This document shows positions 25,792 to 33,813 of a stretch of 64,000 nucleotides of DNA, in pieces. Every line of letters starts with the position of its first letter. The stretch's first letter is position 1. The position numbers and the translations under genes were made by a program. The notes under the pieces were generated by a model, which was given only the letters and a program-made list of their open reading frames with translations, was not told the DNA's origin and ran no database searches. The stretch comes from an uncultured Oscillospiraceae bacterium. Lineage in GTDB: Bacteria; Bacillota; Clostridia; Oscillospirales; Oscillospiraceae. The stretch is taken from assembly GCA_944385415.1 (NCBI GenBank), contig CALWXC010000039.1, forward strand, positions 62,001 through 126,000, read 5' to 3'.

Positions 25792-26349
25792 TTATTCCTC
25801 CTGTACGCTCACCCGCCAAATGTGGGAGATCAGGTCCTCCTTACGCGCAAAGCGGATGTCGTGGTTGGACATGCCGATCTGGGGCAGCTTCCGGGCCACC
25901 GTGCGCAGGCGGGAGACCGTCATTTTTTGCAGGTCCTCCAGCGTCAGCTGCGTCGATGCCGTCCCGGCGTCTTCCGCAGCATCTTCCTCCTCTGCATCCT
26001 CGGGTTCGGGCTCCTTCCGATCAGGCTCCTCCGTCGTAGTCTGTTCCGGTTCCGGAGCCGGTACAGGCGGTTCCGGCGGCGTGGGACCGCCCAACATTGG
26101 CTGAAGGTCCTGGGCCGGACGGGCAATCACATGGACCGAGATCAGCTGCCCGACCCGTTCCGCCGCGGCCGCACCGGCATCTGTTGCCGCCTTGACGGCG
26201 CCAACATCACCGGTCACCAGAACGGTTACCAGTCCGCCGCCCACCCGGGTTTTGCTGAGGAGGGTCACATTGGCTGCCTTGAGCATGGCGTCGGCGGCTT
26301 CAATGGCGCCGACCAGTCCTTTGGTTTCAATCATTCCCAAAGCATTCAT
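25792..26349 (-). CDS. BMC shell protein with long acidic linker and SAP-like C-terminal domain (EutK-like position)
   Basis: 185 aa. Residues 1-85 are a single BMC domain close to the EutM copies. Residues 86-135 are a Pro/Glu/Asp/Thr-rich linker without hydrophobic core. Residues 136-185 form a basic helical unit ([20 protein letters not shown] ... [13 protein letters not shown]) with the spacing of SAP or Rho-N helix-extension-helix modules. Enterobacterial EutK also carries a C-terminal nucleic-acid-type helix-turn-helix, but the sequence is different. What the tail binds is unknown: DNA, RNA or cargo protein. Confidence 0.85.
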   Translation of the reverse strand: MNALGMIETKGLVGAIEAADAMLKAANVTLLSKTRVGGGLVTVLVTGDVGAVKAATDAGAAAAERVGQLISVHVIARPAQDLQPMLGGPTPPEPPVPAPEPEQTTTEEPDRKEPEPEDAEEEDAAEDAGTASTQLTLEDLQKMTVSRLRTVARKLPQIGMSNHDIRFARKEDLISHIWRVSVQEE

Positions 26350-26400
26350 GGAAGTTCCTCCGTTTCGTTATGCGGGTTCTCTGTGGTTACGAAAGCGGAC

Positions 26401-27054
26401 TTATTCCACTCTGGGGTTCTCAGCCACATATTCAACAGCTGCGGCAAAGGCTTCGCAAGCCGACTTACAGGCCGACTGGCTGCCGGTCAGCAGCGCGCCG
26501 CCGAAGTTGGTCTCAGAAGGAGGTGCGTACAGGACGCACAGTTCCACGTCGGCGGCCTTCATGGCGGCATCGACGGCGTACATGGCTTCCAGAGGCGGTG
26601 CAATCAGATAAGCCAGAGCCTCGCCCTCTTTGATACCGGCCCCCTCAGACAAATAGGAACCGGTACGGGAGATGCACTGAGCGTAGTACACAATGGAGTC
26701 ATCCTCGTTGGCGGAAATGAAGTAAGCGCCGTTTTCCACCATATCCACGGCGGCCTGGAGACCGGCCTTGACCTCGGCGGGATTGGGACCGGCCAGCATA
26801 CCGATGAACTCACCGGCCAACTTGGTATTGGCGTTGGCAGCGCCGCCATAGAAGCTCTTGGCGTAGACAACGGAGACATCGGCCTTCTTGGTGGCTTCGT
26901 CGATAGCGGTATAGCCCACATCGTCACAGTCCGTAGTCAGCAGTGCCAGAGACTTGTGCTCCGGACTCAGGCCCAGCTTCTTGGCCAGCTCCGGGGAAAC
27001 ATTGGGGATGATCTTGGAAGACAGAACGCTGGCTCTGACAGGATCTCTTTTCAT
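26401..27054 (-). CDS. eutL: EutL, tandem-BMC trimeric shell protein
   Basis: 217 aa, the usual EutL length. Motifs DPVRASVLSSKIIPNVSPEL, LTTDCDDVGYTAIDEATKKA, and SFYGGAANANTKLAGE identify it. EutL forms pseudohexamers with a gated pore thought to admit larger molecules such as cofactors. Strong GGGAGG site upstream. Confidence 0.96.
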   Translation of the reverse strand: MKRDPVRASVLSSKIIPNVSPELAKKLGLSPEHKSLALLTTDCDDVGYTAIDEATKKADVSVVYAKSFYGGAANANTKLAGEFIGMLAGPNPAEVKAGLQAAVDMVENGAYFISANEDDSIVYYAQCISRTGSYLSEGAGIKEGEALAYLIAPPLEAMYAVDAAMKAADVELCVLYAPPSETNFGGALLTGSQSACKSACEAFAAAVEYVAENPRVE

Positions 27055-27070
27055 CGTTTATTCCTCCCTG

Positions 27071-27970
27071 TTACAGTTTCAAATCGGTACCGCTGGCCTT
27101 CTTCTCCAGCATGATCTTGATGATCTCCGCGATATGGGCACCAGCCTCGGAGGGGATGGTACCGTTTCGGTGGATGTTGGAGAGAACCGTACGGCGTGCC
27201 TCGGGCATACCCACAGTGGCCCGGTAGGCGATGTAGGCAGACATGGATTCCGCGGTAATCAGGCCGGGACGCTCACCGATGAGGGTGCAGGTCACTTCGG
27301 CATCCAGCAGCTCGGAAATCTCGTCCATGACGCCGACGCGGCCATACTTGACGAAGAACGGCGTGCCCACATCGATCTTATAGCTTTGCAGGCCCTGGAG
27401 CAGTGCCGGAAGCAGGTCGGGAATATTGGCGGCCACAGCGGCGGAGGAAAGGCCGTCCGCCACGTAAATCTGAACCGTGGGAGACTTTTTGCAGCGCTCT
27501 TTCAATGTCTGCACGGCTTCGGGGCTCAGCTTTCTGCCCAGGTCGGGACGGGTCAGATACACATCCTTGCTGTCGCACTGGGTCTGAACGATAAACAGGC
27601 CCATTTCCTTCTCCACAAAGTCATGATCCACGTCATTGAAGACGGCATCCTGGGCGGCGGAGTGGGCGGCGCGGAATTGCAGCTGGGGCATGGTCTTATA
27701 CCGGGCGCCAGCCTTGCCGATGCCGAGGCGGCAGGGGGCATGGGCCTTCAGCTCGGCGTACTCCTCGCCGTGCTCCGGGTTCTTGACCAGATACTGGGTG
27801 CGGATATCCACTTCGGTGACATCGGGGATGCAGCCCTCTTCGATCTGGCTGCACGTACCCGACGTGCAGGCCTCCTGTACGGCTGCGGTCGCGGCCTTGG
27901 CTGTATCGCCGGTAATGTGCATTTCGGACAAAACCTGCTCAATGATGGCTTTCAAATCTTTCTGATCCAT
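27071..27970 (-). CDS. eutC: EutC, ethanolamine ammonia-lyase small subunit
   Basis: 299 aa. With EutB it splits ethanolamine to acetaldehyde and ammonia using adenosylcobalamin; EutC contributes to cofactor binding. Motifs: VGTPFFVKYGRVGVMDEIS, LIGERPGLITAESMSAYI and NIHRNGTIPSEAGAHIAEI. The amino-terminal helix (KDLKAIIEQVLSEM) followed by an Ala/Thr linker is a probable targeting peptide. ATG at 27970 is preferred over a GTG at 27982 that abuts the ribosome site. Confidence 0.97.
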   Translation of the reverse strand: MDQKDLKAIIEQVLSEMHITGDTAKAATAAVQEACTSGTCSQIEEGCIPDVTEVDIRTQYLVKNPEHGEEYAELKAHAPCRLGIGKAGARYKTMPQLQFRAAHSAAQDAVFNDVDHDFVEKEMGLFIVQTQCDSKDVYLTRPDLGRKLSPEAVQTLKERCKKSPTVQIYVADGLSSAAVAANIPDLLPALLQGLQSYKIDVGTPFFVKYGRVGVMDEISELLDAEVTCTLIGERPGLITAESMSAYIAYRATVGMPEARRTVLSNIHRNGTIPSEAGAHIAEIIKIMLEKKASGTDLKL

Positions 27971-27989
27971 TCGATCTAGCACCTCCCGA

Positions 27990-29360
27990 TTACTTCGTCA
28001 TAAAGACGGATGCGTCACCCGCTTTGGGTGTCAGCTTGCCATTTTCAGAGAAGCCCATCTTCTCCAGCCACATGTCGAATTCCTTGATGGGACGCAGGCC
28101 GAAGACTTCACGCAGGGCGGCAGCCTCATGGAAGCCGGTGCACTGATACATCAGCATGCAGTCGTCACCCTCGGGGACACCCATGATGTAGTTACAACCA
28201 GCAGCCACCAGCAGCGTAGCCAGGTTCTCAATGTCGTTCTGGTCGGCCTTCATGTGGTTGGTGTAGCAGGCGTCGCAGCCCATGGGAACGCCGGTGAGCT
28301 TGCCCATGAAGTGGTCTTCCAGACCGGCGCGGATGACCTGCTTGGAATCATACAGGTACTCGGGACCGATGAAGCCGACGACGGTATTGACCAGGAAGGG
28401 CTGGAACTTCTTGGCGAAGCCGTAGCAGCGGGCTTCCATGGTGACCTGGTCCCAGCCGTTGTGGGCCTCGGAGGACAGCTCGGAGCCCTGGCCGGTCTCG
28501 AAGTACATGACATTGGGACCGGTGGAGGTGCCCTTGCGGAGCATCATGTCGCGGCCCTCTTCCAGCATCTTACCGTTAAGACCAAAAGCCTCGTTGCCCT
28601 TCTGGGAACCGGCGATGGACTGGAACATCAGATCGATGGGAGCGTTGAACTTGTCGGCAGCCTCAGTCTGGGTGGTGACGTGGGCCAGAACGCAGATCTG
28701 CGTGGGAACCTCCCACTTGTTCTTAAACTCGTCGAAGCTCTTGAGAATCCGGGCGACGCTCTCCACGGAGTCATCCACGGGGTTCAGGCCGATAACGGCG
28801 TCGCCGCAGCCCAGGGACAGGCCCTCCATGACGGATGCCATGATACCCTTGGGATCGTCGGTGGTGTGGTTGGGCTGCAGGCGGGACGAGAAGGTGCCGG
28901 GCAGACCGATGGTGGTGTTGCAGTGGGCAGACACGCGCATCTTCTTGGCAGCGTAGATCAGGTCCAGGTTGCTCATGAGTTTACACACGGCGGCAACAAT
29001 TTCCGACGTGATGCCGCGGGAGGCCCGGCGGATCATGGTGCCGGTGGTGTTCTCATCCAGCAGCCACTCACGGAACTCGGCTACGGTCATGTTCTTGAAC
29101 TCGGAGAAAATGGTCTCATTGACGCCGTCCTGGATGATGCGGGTGACTTCGTCCTCCTCATAGGGAACGGCCGGAGTGTTGCGGATGTCGTTGAGCGAGA
29201 TCTGGGAGAGGACAACCTTGGCCGCCACACGCTCCTGGGCGTCCTCCGCGGCGATGCCGGCCAGCTTGTCGCCGGATTTTTCCTCATTGGCCTTGGCCAT
29301 GACCTCGCGCAGGGACTTGAATTCGTAAGTGTGTCCAAAAAGCTTTGTTTTCAGTATCAC
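27990..29360 (-). CDS. eutB: EutB, ethanolamine ammonia-lyase large subunit
   Basis: 456 aa catalytic TIM-barrel subunit. LFGHTYEFKSLREVMAKANE, AGIAAEDAQERVAAK, HCNTTIGLPGTFSSRLQPNH, and GLSLGCGDAVIGLNPVDDS are hallmark segments. GTG at 29360 gives the usual MILKTKLFG start and is preceded by GAGGTG; another GTG two codons earlier is less likely. Followed by eutC after 19 bases. Confidence 0.98.
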   Translation of the reverse strand: MILKTKLFGHTYEFKSLREVMAKANEEKSGDKLAGIAAEDAQERVAAKVVLSQISLNDIRNTPAVPYEEDEVTRIIQDGVNETIFSEFKNMTVAEFREWLLDENTTGTMIRRASRGITSEIVAAVCKLMSNLDLIYAAKKMRVSAHCNTTIGLPGTFSSRLQPNHTTDDPKGIMASVMEGLSLGCGDAVIGLNPVDDSVESVARILKSFDEFKNKWEVPTQICVLAHVTTQTEAADKFNAPIDLMFQSIAGSQKGNEAFGLNGKMLEEGRDMMLRKGTSTGPNVMYFETGQGSELSSEAHNGWDQVTMEARCYGFAKKFQPFLVNTVVGFIGPEYLYDSKQVIRAGLEDHFMGKLTGVPMGCDACYTNHMKADQNDIENLATLLVAAGCNYIMGVPEGDDCMLMYQCTGFHEAAALREVFGLRPIKEFDMWLEKMGFSENGKLTPKAGDASVFMTK

Positions 29361-29394
29361 GTTCACTCACCTCACGTTAGTAATGATTGGTAAT

Positions 29395-29411
29395 CCCGCA
29401 TTGCGGGTTTG
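29395..29411 (-). repeat. Small hairpin between eutA and eutB
   Basis: CCCGC/GCGGG stem with a 3-base loop, extendable by AT pairs, just after the eutA stop. No U-run, so it may shape message stability rather than end transcription. Confidence 0.4.
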
Positions 29412-29413
29412 CC

Positions 29414-30847
29414 TTACGAGTTGAAAATCAGCGTTTTGATTACCACCGGCACCACATGGCCCCCGGCAATGGGAGCGCCGATGTCGATGTAATCGCCGCT
29501 GCGGGTCCGAATGCCATCGATACAGATGACGTCCTTTTTATGCTCCAGCTTTACCTTCATCGCATTGCCCAGGACTTTGCCGATGTCATTCTCCACCACC
29601 ACAATCAGGGGATGGCTGGATTCCACCACTTCCCGTCCGCCATCCAGAATCGCGTCTGCCAGCTGCTGCACCGCCTGGAAGCTGGTGCGTCCGGCACCGG
29701 ACAGGGCAATGGCCACCAGTTCCGTGACACCCTCCGGCCGGTACATGGCCATCTGAGTACGGATAGAGGCGGACAGTGTATCCAGATGTGCTTCGTCATC
29801 CTCCGCCACCCGCAGAATTGGGATATTTTTGATGGGCAGACGGTCTTTTTCATAGGTGATGGTACTGCCGCTGACCTCTGTGGTATGGGTACCGGCACCA
29901 ACCACCGTGGCGCGAATGGTTTCCACTGCCCGGTACAGCTCCACCGTTTGAAACGCCGCATGGTTCCGGATGGCTCGTCCCAGCAGAACGCCGATATCGC
30001 CGTAGCGGAACACGTCGCCGGGCTCCAGGTCATAGACGCAATCGGCTACGCCGCCGGAAAAGGTAATGCCCCGGACCGCCGGTTCCGTGGGAATGGGGCT
30101 GCCGTCGTTGGTATACAGGCCCGCATGGTCTCCATCCTTAGGGAGAAGTCCCAACGCCTGAGCCAGATGACCAGCCATAATGGTGCAGAGCTCGTAGAGC
30201 GTTTGCTCCTGGGCCGGGTCTCCTACTTCCAGGGCCAGCCCATGTTTTTGCGCCAGTGCGTGAATCTTGGGGAAAATCCAGCTGATCCTCCCCTGCTCCA
30301 CCTTGATCAGGCGGCCACCGATATCGAGACAGCTGACGCCTCGCAGGGTGCCCTTTTCGTACAGGGCGATATTGGATGTACCACCGCCGATATCAATATT
30401 AGCCACGGTGGTACGGTGCTCCTCGGAGATCACATCGGCCCCAGCGCCTCTGGCGGACAGAACACTTTCCAAGTCCGGGCCAGCCGTGGCCACTACGAAA
30501 TCTCCGGCCATATCGGACAGCGCTTCCAGAACCTGATTGGCATTCTGCTTTCGGGCTGTATCACCGGTGATGATGACCGCGCCGGTCTGCAAGTCCTCGG
30601 GACGGATACCCGCCGCGGCGTATTCCCCGCGGACAATTTCCTTGACTTTTTCCGTGTCGATTTCCGTGGGAGACCGCAGGGGCGTAAAATAGATTTTGCT
30701 GCGGTAGATCACCTCTTTTTCCACGATGGAAATCCGGGGCACGGCATAGCTACCGGCCAGGTTTTCCACCACCAGACGGCTGAATACCAGCTGGGTGGTA
30801 GATGTGCCGATATCAATACCGACACTGCGGACAATTTCCTGCATCAT
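29414..30847 (-). CDS. eutA: EutA, reactivating factor of ethanolamine ammonia-lyase
   Basis: 477 aa with Hsp70/actin-type phosphate motifs (VGIDIGTSTTQLVFS, ANIDIGGGTSNIALY) and a third glycine-rich motif (GITFSGGVADCVYDL). EutA removes damaged cobalamin from EutBC in an ATP-dependent way. Start at 30847 (or the next ATG) follows GGAAAGG by about 11 bases. A terminator hairpin lies in the leader 28 bases upstream, so expression probably depends on antitermination. Confidence 0.96.
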   Translation of the reverse strand: MMQEIVRSVGIDIGTSTTQLVFSRLVVENLAGSYAVPRISIVEKEVIYRSKIYFTPLRSPTEIDTEKVKEIVRGEYAAAGIRPEDLQTGAVIITGDTARKQNANQVLEALSDMAGDFVVATAGPDLESVLSARGAGADVISEEHRTTVANIDIGGGTSNIALYEKGTLRGVSCLDIGGRLIKVEQGRISWIFPKIHALAQKHGLALEVGDPAQEQTLYELCTIMAGHLAQALGLLPKDGDHAGLYTNDGSPIPTEPAVRGITFSGGVADCVYDLEPGDVFRYGDIGVLLGRAIRNHAAFQTVELYRAVETIRATVVGAGTHTTEVSGSTITYEKDRLPIKNIPILRVAEDDEAHLDTLSASIRTQMAMYRPEGVTELVAIALSGAGRTSFQAVQQLADAILDGGREVVESSHPLIVVVENDIGKVLGNAMKVKLEHKKDVICIDGIRTRSGDYIDIGAPIAGGHVVPVVIKTLIFNS

Positions 30848-30863
30848 AGCATCTGACCTTTCC

Positions 30864-30918
30864 AGAAAAAACAAATGCAGTCCAAGGCGCAAAGAACCTC
30901 TTTGCACCCGGACTGCAT
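30864..30918 (-). terminator. Intrinsic terminator in the eutA leader (probable EutV-controlled)
   Basis: On the minus strand an outer 9-bp stem (30910-30918 with 30875-30883) encloses an inner 8-bp stem (30900-30907 with 30887-30894). Then comes a T-rich run (plus-strand A-rich 30864-30874). It sits between eutW and eutA, the position of an EutV-regulated terminator in Enterococcus. I could not resolve the two ANTAR hexaloop hairpins (A at loop position 1, G at 4) with confidence. Confidence 0.8.
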
Positions 30919-30945
30919 CGTTCGGATGATGTTGCCCGTCCGGCC

Positions 30946-32370
30946 CTACGTCGTGCCGGACAAATCTGAAATTTTATTTTTTTTGAAGTCAAAAGTAACA
31001 CAAGTACCTGTGCTGTCTGACTGAATGGACAGGCGGCCGTGGAGCTTATCCCGCACCAGGGTTTCTACAATATTGAGTCCTAAATGCTTGGCGCTGTCCT
31101 GGCTCACCTGGAAACCGCAGCCGTCATCGATCACCTGAATCTGGGAGTACAATTCCCCATATGTTACAATAATACGAATGGTGCCGCTCTCTCGGCCTGT
31201 AAAGGCGTATTTCAGCGAGTTTTGCAGCAGCTCATTGATGACCAGCGCCACCGAAGTGGCAATGTCGGAATCCACTCGAAAATCGTCACCCTCTACGGTC
31301 AGTTCCAGCGCAAAATGCTGGGGCGCGAAAAAGCGGACAGCATTATTTTTGATATGGACAATGACCTCACCCAACATGATTTCGTCCACACCGCTGCAAG
31401 CCAGTAATTCATGGGTGGCGGCAATGGCCAAAATGCGGTTCATGCTTTCATAAAGCACTTGCCGTGTGGACTCTTGATCAGTGCGCCGTGTCTGGAGCCG
31501 CAGCAGGCTGGCAATGGTTTGCAGGTTGTTTTTCACCCGGTGGTGCATTTCTTTGATGGCCACCGATTTGAGAATCAGCTGCTGCTCCTGCTCATGCTTA
31601 AAGGTGGTATCGGTCATGAGAATGGCAAAGGCAATGCCGTTTTCATGGATGGGAATCCGCTTAAAGACAAGATAAACAGCGCCGATTTTCAATTCCACCG
31701 CTGTAAAGCTCAATTCCTCATCTCGAGTGGTCACCTGGTCGATCAGGCGGAAATTTTCATACCGCTTGCCGAGAATGTCCTCCACATAGCCTAGTTTCCG
31801 GTATAAATCCCGGGCCAGAGTGTTGCGGAAGGTAATCACACCATCATTGCTGACAATCAGCAGCGCTTCATCAATGCACTCCGGGAGCCAGCTATGTTCA
31901 TCCACCACACGCGCGATAAAATCTGTCATGTGCTGCATACTTTGCTCCGACAGATGGAGAATGGGGCTGACCATCTGGCAGTCATCCCGTTTTTCCCGAA
32001 TCAGCACACCAATAACGCGGCCATAGTTGCGGATGGGCTCCACGGTCTGAATCACATTGGAACGCTCCTGAGTGACTGCCTTCATCTGGCGGGTTGCCAC
32101 ACCCAGCCGGAACGTTCGGGCGACGGCGGGCTCATGTTCCGCTGTGGCCATCATGCCAACTACACTACTGCGGTAGGCAGATGCCCCATTCTTTGGCTTG
32201 GCCTCCGCCACTACGATGGCGTCGCCATCCCGGGTGGGACAGTCGAGAAAAATGTCCGCTTCCTCCATGTCCGCTATGGTTTGCAGCGCAGTCGCATACC
32301 GTTCCAGAATTTCCATATCCGCTTCGCTCAGATCGGTATGCCGCCGGCAAAGGACCTTGATCCGCTCCAT
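30946..32370 (-). CDS. eutW: EutW, ethanolamine sensor histidine kinase
   Basis: 474 aa. An amino-terminal GAF-like sensor region (1-150), PAS-like region (165-260), HisKA_2 dimerisation helix with the phosphate-accepting histidine in EMHHRVKNNLQ (H276 or H277), then HATPase with VALVINELLQNSLKYAF and VIDDGCGF. No transmembrane helix, so sensing is cytosolic. It phosphorylates EutV when ethanolamine is present in known systems. Start closely follows the eutV stop. Confidence 0.95.
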   Translation of the reverse strand: MERIKVLCRRHTDLSEADMEILERYATALQTIADMEEADIFLDCPTRDGDAIVVAEAKPKNGASAYRSSVVGMMATAEHEPAVARTFRLGVATRQMKAVTQERSNVIQTVEPIRNYGRVIGVLIREKRDDCQMVSPILHLSEQSMQHMTDFIARVVDEHSWLPECIDEALLIVSNDGVITFRNTLARDLYRKLGYVEDILGKRYENFRLIDQVTTRDEELSFTAVELKIGAVYLVFKRIPIHENGIAFAILMTDTTFKHEQEQQLILKSVAIKEMHHRVKNNLQTIASLLRLQTRRTDQESTRQVLYESMNRILAIAATHELLACSGVDEIMLGEVIVHIKNNAVRFFAPQHFALELTVEGDDFRVDSDIATSVALVINELLQNSLKYAFTGRESGTIRIIVTYGELYSQIQVIDDGCGFQVSQDSAKHLGLNIVETLVRDKLHGRLSIQSDSTGTCVTFDFKKNKISDLSGTT

Positions 32371-32373
32371 GGC

Positions 32374-32958
32374 TTACGACTCCACGCTTTGAAGAATGAT
32401 CTCCGACACCCGCAGCATGGACAGATTTTTGGTTTGGCTCAACTTGCGGATAAAGTCGTAAGCCTCCTGCTCCGTCATGCCATCCCGTGCCATGATCTTG
32501 CCTTTGGCCTTTTCAATCATGGTCCGGCTTTCCAGACGCTTTTCAACCTTTGCAATGTCATTCTGGAGCGCTCGAATTTCACGGCTGCGGGCCACGGCCA
32601 GTTCAATACTGGGAATGAGGGATTTTTCATCAATGGGCTTGACCAGATACCCGCTTACGCCGATTTCCTTGGCCGAGTCGATGAATTCCCGTTCACTGTA
32701 GGCCGTCAGCAGCACAATGGTTGCGCCGCAGCGCTCCTCATTCATGATACGCGCCGCGGACAACCCATCCAGCAGCGGCATTTTAATGTCAATCAGCACC
32801 AAATCCGGCTTCAGACTTTTGCAGGCTTCAATGGCGTCAAAACCGTCTCCAGCTTCCCCAACCACCTGATACCCTTTGTCCTCCAGCAGTTCTTTCAGAT
32901 CCATTCTGGTAATGGGCTCATCGTCTGCAATGACAACGCGCAAGGTGCTTTCCGCCAT
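32374..32958 (-). CDS. eutV: EutV, response regulator with ANTAR RNA-binding output
   Basis: 194 aa. Receiver domain with D57 as phosphorylation site (LVLIDIKMP) and conserved K in YLVKPID, a coiled-coil linker, then an ANTAR domain (about 130-190) with IEKAKGKIMARDGMTEQEA. Phospho-EutV binds paired hairpins in the mRNA and prevents terminator formation. Being inside the operon, it gives positive feedback. GGAGGA site 9 bases upstream. Confidence 0.97.
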   Translation of the reverse strand: MAESTLRVVIADDEPITRMDLKELLEDKGYQVVGEAGDGFDAIEACKSLKPDLVLIDIKMPLLDGLSAARIMNEERCGATIVLLTAYSEREFIDSAKEIGVSGYLVKPIDEKSLIPSIELAVARSREIRALQNDIAKVEKRLESRTMIEKAKGKIMARDGMTEQEAYDFIRKLSQTKNLSMLRVSEIILQSVES

Positions 32959-32991
32959 GGTTTCTCTCCTCCCGCCCAGGGCAGCCGCCGG

Positions 32992-33438
32992 TCAGTCGTA
33001 GTCCAGATAACGCAGCAACGGAGCAAACCCGCTGCCTTCCGTACTGCTGGTGACAAACAACTGCTGAGCGCCAGCCATGGTAAGATAGTTTTTTGCGTAT
33101 TCGATCTGTGCATCCGTCGCCAGATCGCATTTGGTGACAATACCGATGGCCGGTTTGGCAAACATACTGGTATAAGACGGCGGAAACATGGTGCCGTTTT
33201 CCGTGGCGTCCTGCACCAGAACAATCAAATCCGCATCGGCGGAAGTCACCATCAGGGCGCCGCGGAGATTGGTCCGTTCCAAATACTCCCCCGGCGTGTC
33301 GATCATCGTATTGTTGATGATCTGGATGGTCTGTGTTTTATGATAGCGGATGGCCTCATGGTTCAGATACTGGCACAGCGTCGTCTTGCCGCAGCCGGAC
33401 CGGCCAATGAGGATAATCCGTTTTTTCCGCGCCTCCAT
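32992..33438 (-). CDS. eutP: EutP, P-loop NTPase/acetate-kinase-type protein
   Basis: 148 aa. Walker A GRSGCGKTT (12-20), switch DTPGEY and TKCDL base motif define a small GTPase-like fold. EutP has been reported to have acetate kinase activity, but its role is less clear than that of EutQ. Between eutS and eutV. Confidence 0.93.
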   Translation of the reverse strand: MEARKKRIILIGRSGCGKTTLCQYLNHEAIRYHKTQTIQIINNTMIDTPGEYLERTNLRGALMVTSADADLIVLVQDATENGTMFPPSYTSMFAKPAIGIVTKCDLATDAQIEYAKNYLTMAGAQQLFVTSSTEGSGFAPLLRYLDYD

Positions 33439-33447
33439 GGTACCGCC

Positions 33448-33798
33448 TCACGACCGGGTGATTGCGGTGGGCGTAAAGCCCATCTTGTCACACAGTACAG
33501 ACATCACCTCATGGAGTGCGGCCTCCACTGCCGCCACATCGCCGGTGATGACCAGAGAACCGTTGAACCGGTCCACAAAACCAATAGAGACATCCGCCGC
33601 CTTGGTGGCCACATCGGCGGCAATCATGGCGCCCTCACTGGGCGTAATGGTAAAAATACCGATGGCACCCCGGGCGTCAATCAGCCCCAGTTTCGTATAG
33701 AGCTGTTCCACCGGGCTGGCAATCACATGGGCCAGCGTCACCTGCTTGCCCGGCACAAATTCCTGAATAATTCGCTGCTTTTCGTCAAATTCGTTCAT
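33448..33798 (-). CDS. eutS: EutS, bent-hexamer BMC shell protein
   Basis: 116 aa circularly permuted BMC protein. Signatures [54 protein letters not shown]. EutS forms a bent hexamer thought to shape shell edges. Good AGGTGA site. Confidence 0.96.
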   Translation of the reverse strand: MNEFDEKQRIIQEFVPGKQVTLAHVIASPVEQLYTKLGLIDARGAIGIFTITPSEGAMIAADVATKAADVSIGFVDRFNGSLVITGDVAAVEAALHEVMSVLCDKMGFTPTAITRS

Positions 33799-33813
33799 GG
33801 GTCACCTGCTCTC

